The position numbers and the translations under genes are program-made. Positions 1-6,763 of a DNA stretch of 10,698 bases are shown here, in pieces. The notes under the pieces were generated by a model. That model saw only the letters and a program-made list of their open reading frames with translations, had not been told where the DNA came from and did not search any database. Position 1 is the first letter of the stretch; each line of letters starts with the position of its first letter. This DNA comes from DTU018 sp964618175. GTDB lineage: Bacteria > Bacillota > Syntrophomonadia > Syntrophomonadales > Syntrophomonadaceae. The stretch is from positions 1-10,698 of the forward strand of contig CAZTZX010000065.1 of assembly GCA_964618175.1 (NCBI GenBank), given 5' to 3'.

Positions 1-1542
1 GACGGCTTGGTTTTCGTCGATGCGGTAGATGCGGGCGGGATTCATCTGGGGATCCCAGTCTATGCCGTTCCACCAGATGGCCGCCTTAATACGGGGATAG
101 TTATCGATCGCCGCAAACATTCCCTCGATCCAAGCGACCTTATCGCCGCCTACCGAGTTGGAACCAAATTCAGTTATCATAAAAGGATGTTGAAAGACAC
201 TGCTGTACAGCCGGTATAGCGGGTCGTATATGTGGGCAAACTCGCGCCATTTCTCTCCCGGATAATAAGTTCCGGTGTTGTAACCGGTCAGGCCCACCAC
301 ATCCACATATTCATCACCCGGATAATACAGAAAAGCATGGTTCCATTTGAAATCAGGAAAAGAGCCATCATGGGGGTTCCATACCCAGATCACATTGTCA
401 GCCCCGGTCTCCTGGAAGATCTGATATATATAGCGCCACAAGGCAATAAACAAATCCGGGTCCTTGGAAGTATGGAAGCTGGAATAAGTACACCAGTCGC
501 CATTCATTTCATTGTTGAGCCGGAATAAGACCGGGTGTCCAAACTCTTTGACCTGCTCAGCGTAATCATATAGAAAAGCATCATAACTGCCTGCCAAAAT
601 CTCATAAGGCACCCGCTGGTTCTCAGCCGCGCTGAACAAGGCGGAAGAAGTCTGTAAAGTCAATTCCACCGTGCGTCCTTCCCGGTGAGCCTGCTGCAAA
701 ACCGGCAGAGCTGCACTGCTGTCCAAGTGCTGATAATGCAATAGGATGGGAAACTCATAAGCAAAGCGCTTTTCCAGCTGTTGTAAGTAGCTGAAACTGG
801 CCGGAGCGGTCGGCTCAAAAATCCCCCAGGTCAGGGGCGCTGCTTCTGCAAAATAATCGGCAAACCACTGTTGGGTCTCCTCATTCCAATCTTTTTCAAC
901 GGGAGTGAATTTCGCCCACAAGCCCGGACTGCCTGATCGGGGAATGGTCTGAAAACTCTCCAGGGTTTCCATATATCCGGTAACCGGACGATTGGATTCC
1001 CACACCAGGGTATATACTTCGGTGGGACTGATCACGATGGTGGCACTGACATAATAATTATGATCGTTGGTCAGTCGCGCTAATTTGCTTCGCTCCCAGC
1101 GCAGCAGATGAACCTGATGATCATTTATGGTCAGGTAGCGATTCTCCAGCAGGCGATGATCAGTGGTATTGCTTAGAAAGCGGCTGCTGTAATTGATGTA
1201 AGCCTGGGCGGAAGGGGCAGCAGGCGCAGTGAAGATGTCATGATAAATCTCCAGGCGAGTGTCAGTATCATTGATAAGTGTCCGTATAGAAGACAGGGAA
1301 ACATCGATATCCATGTTGTTTGGATAGATCAGACTGAATCCCTGAGTATGATCCTTGTAGCGGTTCCAGCCGTTTTCCAGCGGACGAATTTCCTTGCGGT
1401 CGGCTAAGGGGTGAGATGAGAACTCGTCCACCACCTGACCATTTTCAATAAAAGTGGGGCCACTTGCCAGAGCCGGAGCGGCAGTAAACAAGCCCAATAT
1501 TAACATGACAGAAACAACGACCCCAGCTAGTTTTTTCAACAT
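1..1542 (-). CDS. Secreted GH26-like glycoside hydrolase (C-terminus cut off by window edge)
   Basis: An open frame of 514 codons runs without a stop from ATG at 1542 to base 1, so the C-terminus lies outside the window. The start is supported by GGAGGAG six bases upstream. Residues 1-26 are a signal peptide: KK, a hydrophobic core, then ALA before S27. Residues about 30-200 form an N-terminal region I cannot assign. Residues about 215-514 look like a GH26 (beta-mannanase clan, TIM barrel) catalytic domain. The motif RLNNEMNGDW carries the probable acid/base Glu345, ITEFGS carries the probable nucleophile Glu458, and WVWNP and AIWWNGIDWD are aromatic cleft-like segments. GH26 enzymes normally have HEMNG; here it is NNEMNG, so this is a divergent member and substrate (mannan, mixed glucan or wall glycan) is unknown. 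It is transcribed divergently from the envelope operon. Secretion is confident, the family fairly so, the substrate not. Confidence 0.75.
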   Translation of the reverse strand, partial: MLKKLAGVVVSVMLILGLFTAAPALASGPTFIENGQVVDEFSSHPLADRKEIRPLENGWNRYKDHTQGFSLIYPNNMDIDVSLSSIRTLINDTDTRLEIYHDIFTAPAAPSAQAYINYSSRFLSNTTDHRLLENRYLTINDHQVHLLRWERSKLARLTNDHNYYVSATIVISPTEVYTLVWESNRPVTGYMETLESFQTIPRSGSPGLWAKFTPVEKDWNEETQQWFADYFAEAAPLTWGIFEPTAPASFSYLQQLEKRFAYEFPILLHYQHLDSSAALPVLQQAHREGRTVELTLQTSSALFSAAENQRVPYEILAGSYDAFLYDYAEQVKEFGHPVLFRLNNEMNGDWCTYSSFHTSKDPDLFIALWRYIYQIFQETGADNVIWVWNPHDGSFPDFKWNHAFLYYPGDEYVDVVGLTGYNTGTYYPGEKWREFAHIYDPLYRLYSSVFQHPFMITEFGSNSVGGDKVAWIEGMFAAIDNYPRIKAAIWWNGIDWDPQMNPARIYRIDENQAV

Positions 1543-1582
1543 AATTCTCCTCCGCTATAATAAGATGAAGTGCCTCTGCATC

Positions 1583-1611
1583 AATTTAAGTGACAGTTGT
1601 CGAACTGTCAA
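1583..1611 (-). promoter_or_regulatory. Putative sigma-A promoter of the GH26-like gene
   Basis: Read on the minus strand, a perfect -35 TTGACA (1611-1606) is followed after 17 bases by TAAATT (1588-1583), a 4/6 match to the -10 consensus. It lies about 40 bases before the start codon. The -35 is strong and the -10 weak, which fits a regulated promoter. The -35 and spacer are overlapped by a dyad. Confidence 0.5.
1591..1610. promoter_or_regulatory. Operator-like dyad over the GH26 promoter
   Basis: TGACAGTT, four bases, AACTGTCA: a perfect 8-bp-arm inverted repeat. It covers most of the -35 hexamer and the spacer of the minus-strand promoter, the classic place for a repressor site. No T tract follows on either strand, so it is not a terminator. 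The binding protein is unknown. Confidence 0.35.
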
Positions 1612-1612
1612 G

Positions 1613-1718
1613 GCGCAAGTCTGGGGACGGTCCTTCCACTTGCGTTTTTTGCACAGCATCTATTTGAGTTAACTGATCCATGAAAACGCAAGTGGAAGGA
1701 CCGTCCCCAGACTTGCGC
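1613..1718. repeat. Nested palindromic repeat, family A copy 1 (full length)
   Basis: A perfect inverted repeat with 36-bp arms (1613-1648 and 1683-1718) around a 34-base loop. Each arm is itself an imperfect palindrome: it opens CGCAAGT, has GGGGACGGTCC in the middle, closes ACTTGCG and ends in a T run. The whole is two REP-like units in opposite orientation. It sits between the two divergent promoters. Related copies lie at 6521-6627, 7998-8028 and 8268-8297. No transposase is encoded in the window, so it is a non-autonomous MITE/REP-like element. Confidence 0.85.
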
Positions 1719-1727
1719 AGACTTGCG
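1708..1727. repeat. 10-bp tandem duplication at the edge of repeat A copy 1
   Basis: CAGACTTGCG occurs twice head to tail, at 1708-1717 and 1718-1727. The first copy is the outer end of the repeat arm. It looks like slippage or an end-processing scar rather than a functional site. Confidence 0.7.
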
Positions 1728-1737
1728 TGGATGCACC

Positions 1738-1766
1738 TTGATAATCGCGTTTCTTTGCTATATTAT
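1738..1766 (+). promoter_or_regulatory. Putative sigma-A promoter of the csaB-murJ operon
   Basis: TTGATA (1738-1743), a 17-base spacer, then TATTAT (1761-1766): 5/6 matches at both hexamers with ideal spacing. It lies 57 bases before the ATG at 1824 and about 20 bases past repeat A copy 1. Confidence 0.65.
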
Positions 1767-1823
1767 ACATGAAGCACTGGCAACACTTTAGATAGAGTCA
1801 ATCCTTAATAAGGGAGATAAAAT

Positions 1824-4463
1824 ATGCGCATTGCCCTGTCGGGTTACTATGGGTTTGATAATGCCGGGGACGAGGCTCTGCTGTCCGCTATTACCATGTC
1901 TTTGAAGCGGCTGCACCCGGGCTTGGAGTTCCTGGTTCTTTCCGGCAACCCCCAAAAGACTGCGCGCCTTCATGGTGTACAAGCCATTTACTACATGCAC
2001 CCCCTAAAGGTGTTAAGGGGACTGCTTCATTCTGACCTGCTTATCAGCGGGGGCGGCAGCATTTTTCAGGATGTTACCAGCGGCCGATCGCTGGCCTATT
2101 ATATAAGCGTGGTAGCCCTGGCCAAGCTGTTGGGCAAACCAGTTATCTTCTACGCTCAAGGAGTAGGGCCTATCAACCGCCCTCTTAGCAAATTGCTGAT
2201 GCGTTTAGTAGCCAACCGGGTTGATCTGATCACCCTGCGTGATGAGGATTCCCGGCAGTTATTGCGGGAAATAGGGGTAAACCGGCCCGAGATCCAGGTC
2301 ACTTCCGATCCGGTTTTCGCCCTGACTCCTTTGGAACAAGACTATGCAGTGGTGGATACTAAGCTGGCCCAGCTAGTAAACTCCGACCAACCCGTGATAG
2401 GGGTATCGGTACGCCAGTGGTCAGCTCTGGAAGGATATCAGCCTGAACTGGCCAGGTGTCTGGATGGTCTAGTCGAGCAGGGGTATCAGGTCTTGTTTAT
2501 ACCCCTGGCTTACCCTGATGATGTGCAAGAATCACAGCGGGTAGCCAGTCTTATGGAAAGACCGGCCGCTTTACTGGATCAGGACTTAAATAGCCGCGAG
2601 CATCTGGCCTTGATTTCCCGTATGAACTTTATCATCGGTATGCGCTTGCATTCCCTGGTTTTTGCCGCCAGTATGGGCGTACCCTTTGCCGGCATATCCT
2701 ATGATCCCAAGGTAGATGCTTTTCTAAAACAGTTCAATTTAAATCCTCTGCCCCGGCAGCATGAGGAAATGCACCAGCAAACCGAACAGCTTATCAATGA
2801 TGATCAACTGCGCCATCGCATCGCCGATGCTTCTGTGGGGCTGCGGGATAGAGCCGAAGAAAACGCTCGTCTGGCTCTGGGCCTGCTTGATATTGAAGAA
2901 ACCGAGGCTCAGCCGGCTGCGCCAGTGGAGGAAACTGAATATCCCGCTGCTGACCCCCAGCCGGATGTGGACCGCACCGGACGAACCTTTATTGGGGTAT
3001 CGGCGGTTATTTTCCTGTCTAAACTGCTGGGTTTTGCCCGGGATATCTTTTTTGCCTCGGTATTTGGCACCACCATTTTAGCCGACCTATTCCAGGTGAT
3101 ATTCAGTTTTCCCAGCCTGCTGTTTTCCAGCATCGGCACCGCGCTCTCATCGGTTAATATTCCCACTCTGACCGGTTTCTTAAAAAATCGCACTCGGGAA
3201 GAAAGGAATCAATATTATTCCCGCCTCATGGCACAGCTCACCCTGTGGAGCACCATTATAGCCATAGTGGGGATCATTTTTGCACCGGCACTTACCCGTA
3301 TTATTGCTCCGGGCATCAACGAATCCGCTCAGCATATAGCGGTTCTGCTGACCCGCATCATGATGCCGACCCTGTTATTCGTAAATCTTACCTATGTCAC
3401 CGCCGGTATACTGCAGGTGCATGGCTATTTTCTGCGCTCCGCGGCCATCAGCATCCCCTTTAACATACTCATTATTTTGGCTCTCTATCTGCGCGGCGAT
3501 GATATTGTGCTATTCAGTTACGTTACCACCGTCGGTTGGCTTTTACAGTTTCTCATCCAGTTGCCGGTACTGCGCAAAGAACGGTATCCGTTTCCACGCA
3601 GCTTTGGTAAAAGCCGTGCAATGGTGGCCACTCTGCAAAAACTGCTGCCAGTCCTGCTGGGAAATTCCCTCTTGCAGCTGTGCCTGATAATTGATCGCTC
3701 TTTCTTCGGCACTCAGTTGGGAGAGGGCAGCGCCGCCGCTCTGTCGTTCGGCGGCAATCTGTTTGTCACCATCACCAGCGTATTTATAGTCGCCATGTCT
3801 ACCGTGGTTTTTCCCCGCTTATCCCGCTTTGCCCTGGAGCATGACTTTGCCGGGGTACGTGAGCTGCTGGCCATTGTTTTCAAAATTTTGTTATTGATAC
3901 TAGTGCCCTACCTGATCCTGGTGATAACCTATAATCAGGAAATCATAGCCTTGGTCTATGAACGGGGTGCTTTTACCAGCCGATCGACCCAAATGACCTC
4001 TCAGGCCTTTTTGTTCTACAGTTTTGCGGTAGTCGGCTATGTAGCCCAGGAAATATTCAACCGGGTCTTCTATGCCTTAAAGAGATTTAAGATCCCCATG
4101 CAGGTCAGCCTGGTTTGCCTGCTTATCAATATAGTCGGTAATATGTTGTTAATGCCCTGGGGCATAATCGGGCTCAGTGCCTCTACTGCCGTGGCTATGC
4201 TGGTATACGGGATCATCATGACCCTGCTGGCCCATCGCGAGCTGGGGGGGCTATCCCTGGGGCAGGTTCTGCCCTATGCTGCCCGTTTGTTGATTCCGGT
4301 TCTGGGAATGTTGGCCGTTATAGAGGGATTTCAATATGGGCTGCCTGGCCAGGGATGGCTCTTGGGATTTTTGGTGCCGGCGGCGGTGAGTGGAGTTGTT
4401 TATCTGGGCCTGGCTTATATACTTAGATTATTGGATGTTTTTCGTTTGAGGGGGGCGTCATAG
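1824..4463 (+). CDS. csaB-murJ: CsaB polysaccharide pyruvyltransferase fused to a MurJ/MviN-type flippase
   Basis: One 879-residue frame starts at ATG 1824 with AGGGAG seven bases upstream. Residues 1-355 are a full-length CsaB-type polysaccharide pyruvyltransferase: the N-terminal G-YYGFDNAGDEALL segment, LISGGGSIFQD (73-83), QGVGP (112-116) and GMRLHS (272-277). This family transfers pyruvate from phosphoenolpyruvate to a wall glycan as a ketal, which SLH-domain proteins recognise. Residues about 356-386 are a Glu/Pro/Ala-rich, probably flexible linker. Residues about 388-875 are a near-full-length MOP-superfamily MurJ/MviN domain of many membrane helices, with SKLLGFARDIFF (399-410) and YERGAF (712-717). 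CsaB and MurJ are normally separate proteins. The continuous frame and linker argue against a sequencing artefact. The pyruvyltransferase should face the cytoplasm. Fusion suggests the glycan is modified where it is flipped, but the MurJ part may carry lipid II, a secondary polymer, or both. Confidence 0.9.
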   Translation: MRIALSGYYGFDNAGDEALLSAITMSLKRLHPGLEFLVLSGNPQKTARLHGVQAIYYMHPLKVLRGLLHSDLLISGGGSIFQDVTSGRSLAYYISVVALAKLLGKPVIFYAQGVGPINRPLSKLLMRLVANRVDLITLRDEDSRQLLREIGVNRPEIQVTSDPVFALTPLEQDYAVVDTKLAQLVNSDQPVIGVSVRQWSALEGYQPELARCLDGLVEQGYQVLFIPLAYPDDVQESQRVASLMERPAALLDQDLNSREHLALISRMNFIIGMRLHSLVFAASMGVPFAGISYDPKVDAFLKQFNLNPLPRQHEEMHQQTEQLINDDQLRHRIADASVGLRDRAEENARLALGLLDIEETEAQPAAPVEETEYPAADPQPDVDRTGRTFIGVSAVIFLSKLLGFARDIFFASVFGTTILADLFQVIFSFPSLLFSSIGTALSSVNIPTLTGFLKNRTREERNQYYSRLMAQLTLWSTIIAIVGIIFAPALTRIIAPGINESAQHIAVLLTRIMMPTLLFVNLTYVTAGILQVHGYFLRSAAISIPFNILIILALYLRGDDIVLFSYVTTVGWLLQFLIQLPVLRKERYPFPRSFGKSRAMVATLQKLLPVLLGNSLLQLCLIIDRSFFGTQLGEGSAAALSFGGNLFVTITSVFIVAMSTVVFPRLSRFALEHDFAGVRELLAIVFKILLLILVPYLILVITYNQEIIALVYERGAFTSRSTQMTSQAFLFYSFAVVGYVAQEIFNRVFYALKRFKIPMQVSLVCLLINIVGNMLLMPWGIIGLSASTAVAMLVYGIIMTLLAHRELGGLSLGQVLPYAARLLIPVLGMLAVIEGFQYGLPGQGWLLGFLVPAAVSGVVYLGLAYILRLLDVFRLRGAS

Positions 4464-4464
4464 A

Positions 4465-6510
4465 ATGAAACGCAATGTAATTATTACCTGGGTGGTGTTG
4501 CTGGTAGTCCTGGCTGGTTGTCTGGGCGGTTTCGGGCTGCGCTATCGTAATGAAGTTCAAAACAATCGGGTGGTAACGGCGGTAGATTACCGTGAATTCC
4601 GCAGCGCCGCCAACTTTGCTGATCTTGACCTGGCCAGCATAATGGCCGACCTCAAAACCGCTGGGGTGCAAAATGTGGCCATCAAGGAAACCACTGTGCG
4701 CGACCTGTCTGAACGCGGCGATATAGGCCTTTACTCATATGCCGAGTTCAGTGCGGAGATGAAATCGTACCCCAACGATATATGGCCGCAAATACAGAGG
4801 CATCTAGAAGGACAAGATATCAATCCTTCCAACCGGGTGTTGGTGGCTAGTGATCCCAACACCAGTCAGTTTTTACAGGAACGATTATCCAGCCGCTTTA
4901 CCCCGGAAGAATTGTTCCAGTTTTCCCAGGACGGCCGGGACTATTTTATTATTAAAACTACTTTGATCGCACAATCCCGCAGTGCTGCTAACCGGATGGA
5001 AAGCCTGCCACCCATTTTCGACGCCCGGCTGGGGTTCGAAGAGCCAGTCTTGGATTCATTATCTGAGCAAGGATTCAACCTAGTACTTATGCCCGGACAG
5101 AACCGGGGTTCCAATACTGACTATCTGGCCGAATACCGCTACCTGGTAGAAAAATATGGCGTAGAAATAATGATCATCGATGGCAATTATGTACCCGGTT
5201 ATCCCGATCATGTGAATGTCCTGCAGGAATTAGTGGCTGATGAAAACCTGACCCTGGGCATTTTTGAAACCTCAGTGCAACTGGGATATATGGAGCAAAA
5301 GGGCGTAGATGAGATCATGGAAGCCAACGGTTATCCTATCAACCGGGTCTACTCCACCCGCAATGATGAGTTTTTAGATGATGTCAATGAGCGCTATTAC
5401 CGCTGGGTAAGAGCCGTGGTCGATCGGGGCATACGCATCATGTATGTGGTGCCCTTCAATGATCAAAAGCTCAGCTTTGCCAAAAACCTGGAGGAAACCA
5501 CGGAAAAGCTGCATGATTTCCATCAGACCATCGGCGATAAAGGTTTTGTGCTGGCCGACCAGACAGCGCCTCTGTCCAATGACATGCCGGGAACCTTCCA
5601 CTGGATCATGATCGCCCTCAGCCTGTGGATAGGTGCCTACCTATATCTTATTTACCTGCTGAGAATACCCACCCGACTCAACTATGTACTGCTGGGAGCC
5701 GGAACAGTTCTGGCGGTGTTAGCCGGCCTAGCCGCCGGGGGGGCCTTAGCCCAGGTTTATGCCTTAGCTGCCGCCATACTCTATCCGACCCTGGCCAGCC
5801 TGCTATGGATCATTTATCTGCGCGATCACCGGCAAGAGCACAGCACCCTGCGCCAGATAGTAACATCACTGGCTATTTTGTTGGGTATCAACCTTTTGGG
5901 AGGCTACATTATTGTCAGCAGCCTGGCTGATATTCGCTATATCATGAATGTGGAATTGTTCCGGGGTGTCAAGCTGGCCTTCCTGCTGCCCCTGATGTTG
6001 TTTATAGTAAACTATCTGGTGGCTTTCAGCGGGGAAGAAGGAGTGGTCAAATACACCGCCGGATGGCTGCGCCGCAGTCCTAGTTATCTGGCCCTGGCTC
6101 TGGCATTTGTAGCCGTAGTAGCCCTGTACTATTATATTGGCCGCAGCGGCCATACCGGAGGAGTGACCGTATCCTCTCTGGAATTGAGACTGCGTGAAGT
6201 CCTGGAAACCATCTTCATGGCCCGGCCCCGCTTCAAAGAGATTTTGATCGGTTATCCAGCCGTAATGGCCTTGGTCTATTTGTATCGCCGTTATCCCTTT
6301 AAGGAACTGGTCTTGATATTGGGGCTGGGAGTTATGATGGGCAGCATTTCCGTGGTCAACAGCTTCTCCCACGTATTCACGGCGGTAACCATCTCCGCCA
6401 GCCGCACCTTAGCCGGCCTATTAGTAGGCGTCGCCATCGGTGCCGCCGTTCTGTTGGGCATCTGGATCCTAGAGAAGATCTGGGAGAAATGGATCCAGCC
6501 TGAACTGTAA
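4465..6510 (+). CDS. DUF5693 family polytopic membrane protein, csaB neighbour
   Basis: 681 residues, starting one base after the upstream stop, with GAGGGGGG about nine bases before the ATG; the two genes are evidently co-transcribed and translationally coupled. Residues 5-25 are an N-terminal membrane segment. Residues about 28-375 are a large domain, probably extracytoplasmic. About eight hydrophobic segments follow (roughly 379-399, 406-425, 430-452, 464-486, 500-521, 539-558, 592-632 and 647-668). Overall form and csaB linkage match DUF5693 from Bacillota, assigned from memory of the family. Its biochemical role is not known to me; linkage suggests transport, polymerisation or modification of the pyruvylated wall polymer. 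The N-terminus also contains LAGC (16-19), a possible lipobox, but the following charged segment fits a plain membrane anchor equally well. Confidence 0.75.
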   Translation: MKRNVIITWVVLLVVLAGCLGGFGLRYRNEVQNNRVVTAVDYREFRSAANFADLDLASIMADLKTAGVQNVAIKETTVRDLSERGDIGLYSYAEFSAEMKSYPNDIWPQIQRHLEGQDINPSNRVLVASDPNTSQFLQERLSSRFTPEELFQFSQDGRDYFIIKTTLIAQSRSAANRMESLPPIFDARLGFEEPVLDSLSEQGFNLVLMPGQNRGSNTDYLAEYRYLVEKYGVEIMIIDGNYVPGYPDHVNVLQELVADENLTLGIFETSVQLGYMEQKGVDEIMEANGYPINRVYSTRNDEFLDDVNERYYRWVRAVVDRGIRIMYVVPFNDQKLSFAKNLEETTEKLHDFHQTIGDKGFVLADQTAPLSNDMPGTFHWIMIALSLWIGAYLYLIYLLRIPTRLNYVLLGAGTVLAVLAGLAAGGALAQVYALAAAILYPTLASLLWIIYLRDHRQEHSTLRQIVTSLAILLGINLLGGYIIVSSLADIRYIMNVELFRGVKLAFLLPLMLFIVNYLVAFSGEEGVVKYTAGWLRRSPSYLALALAFVAVVALYYYIGRSGHTGGVTVSSLELRLREVLETIFMARPRFKEILIGYPAVMALVYLYRRYPFKELVLILGLGVMMGSISVVNSFSHVFTAVTISASRTLAGLLVGVAIGAAVLLGIWILEKIWEKWIQPEL

Positions 6511-6520
6511 ATAGACAGAC

Positions 6521-6627
6521 GCGCAAGTTAGGGGACGGTCCTTCCACTTGCGTTTTTACGGAATCTGTAGTTGAATCATTAGACTAAATTGAAAACGCAA
6601 GTGGAAGGACCGTCCCCTAACTTGCGC
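6521..6627. repeat. Nested palindromic repeat, family A copy 2 (full length)
   Basis: Perfect 36-bp arms (6521-6556 and 6592-6627) flank a 35-base loop. The arms match copy 1 except that CT is replaced by TA after the opening GCGCAAGT. The loop sequence is unrelated to that of copy 1, so arms are conserved while the loop drifts or is replaced. It begins 11 bases after the stop of the DUF5693 gene and is followed at once by a family B palindrome. Confidence 0.85.
6522..6557 (+). terminator. Possible intrinsic terminator of the csaB-murJ operon inside repeat A copy 2
   Basis: The left arm alone can fold: CGCAAGT pairs with ACTTGCG, with further G-C, A-U and G-U pairs toward the centre, and a run of five T follows directly. 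The right arm gives the same structure on the minus strand, so the element could stop transcription from both sides. Pairing of the full 36-bp arms would compete with this fold. Confidence 0.4.
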
Positions 6628-6634
6628 TAAACTC

Positions 6635-6676
6635 GTAGCGGAAACTTAAGTTTCCGCAACAGGGCTAAGAGATTGC
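6635..6676. repeat. Palindromic repeat, family B copy 1
   Basis: The 20-bp perfect palindrome with half-site GCGGAAACTT (6638-6657) is preceded by GTA and followed by a tail ending AGAGATTGC (6668-6676). Palindrome and tail recur at 8029-8070. It lies seven bases beyond repeat A copy 2. No T tract follows, so it does not look like a terminator. Confidence 0.75.
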
Positions 6677-6700
6677 ACCGTCCCTTCTTGCATTACCAAC

Positions 6701-6729
6701 TTGACAAATTTTAGGAAACCGTCTAAAGT
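6701..6729 (+). promoter_or_regulatory. Putative promoter of the ATPase gene
   Basis: A perfect TTGACA (6701-6706), a 17-base spacer and TAAAGT (6724-6729, a 4/6 -10 match). It lies just upstream of the ATG at 6764, and its -10 overlaps the left arm of a dyad. The gene therefore appears to have its own promoter. Confidence 0.45.
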
Positions 6730-6753
6730 AAAATCAAACTTTATTTTAGACGG
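6719..6753. promoter_or_regulatory. Operator or leader hairpin before the ATPase gene
   Basis: Two 16-base arms (6719-6734 and 6738-6753, outer part CCGTCTAAA / TTTAGACGG) with two non-Watson-Crick positions surround three bases. The dyad overlaps the predicted -10 and ends against the ribosome binding site GGAAGG (6752-6757). It could bind an autoregulator or fold in the mRNA leader and mask the ribosome site. Confidence 0.4.
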
Positions 6754-6763
6754 AAGGATTAAC

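Noticed and set aside
7..528. Plus-strand open frames at the left edge
   Set aside because: They are antisense to the GH26-like gene, whose 514-codon frame has a signal peptide, a ribosome site and catalytic motifs.
2880..2990. CsaB-MurJ fusion as a sequencing error joining two genes
   Set aside because: The junction codes for a plausible Glu/Pro/Ala linker with no homopolymer run, and no separate ribosome site and start are evident before the MurJ part; a true fusion is the simpler reading.
5866..6372. 168-codon minus-strand open frame
   Set aside because: It lies wholly inside the DUF5693 gene; its Gln/His-rich translation is the usual antisense shadow of hydrophobic codons.
6701..6763. 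TTG start giving a 426-residue ATPase
   Set aside because: The TTG is part of the TTGACA promoter element, has no ribosome site, and the extra 21 residues are unlike the family; ATG 6764 has GGAAGG at good spacing and a typical N-terminus.
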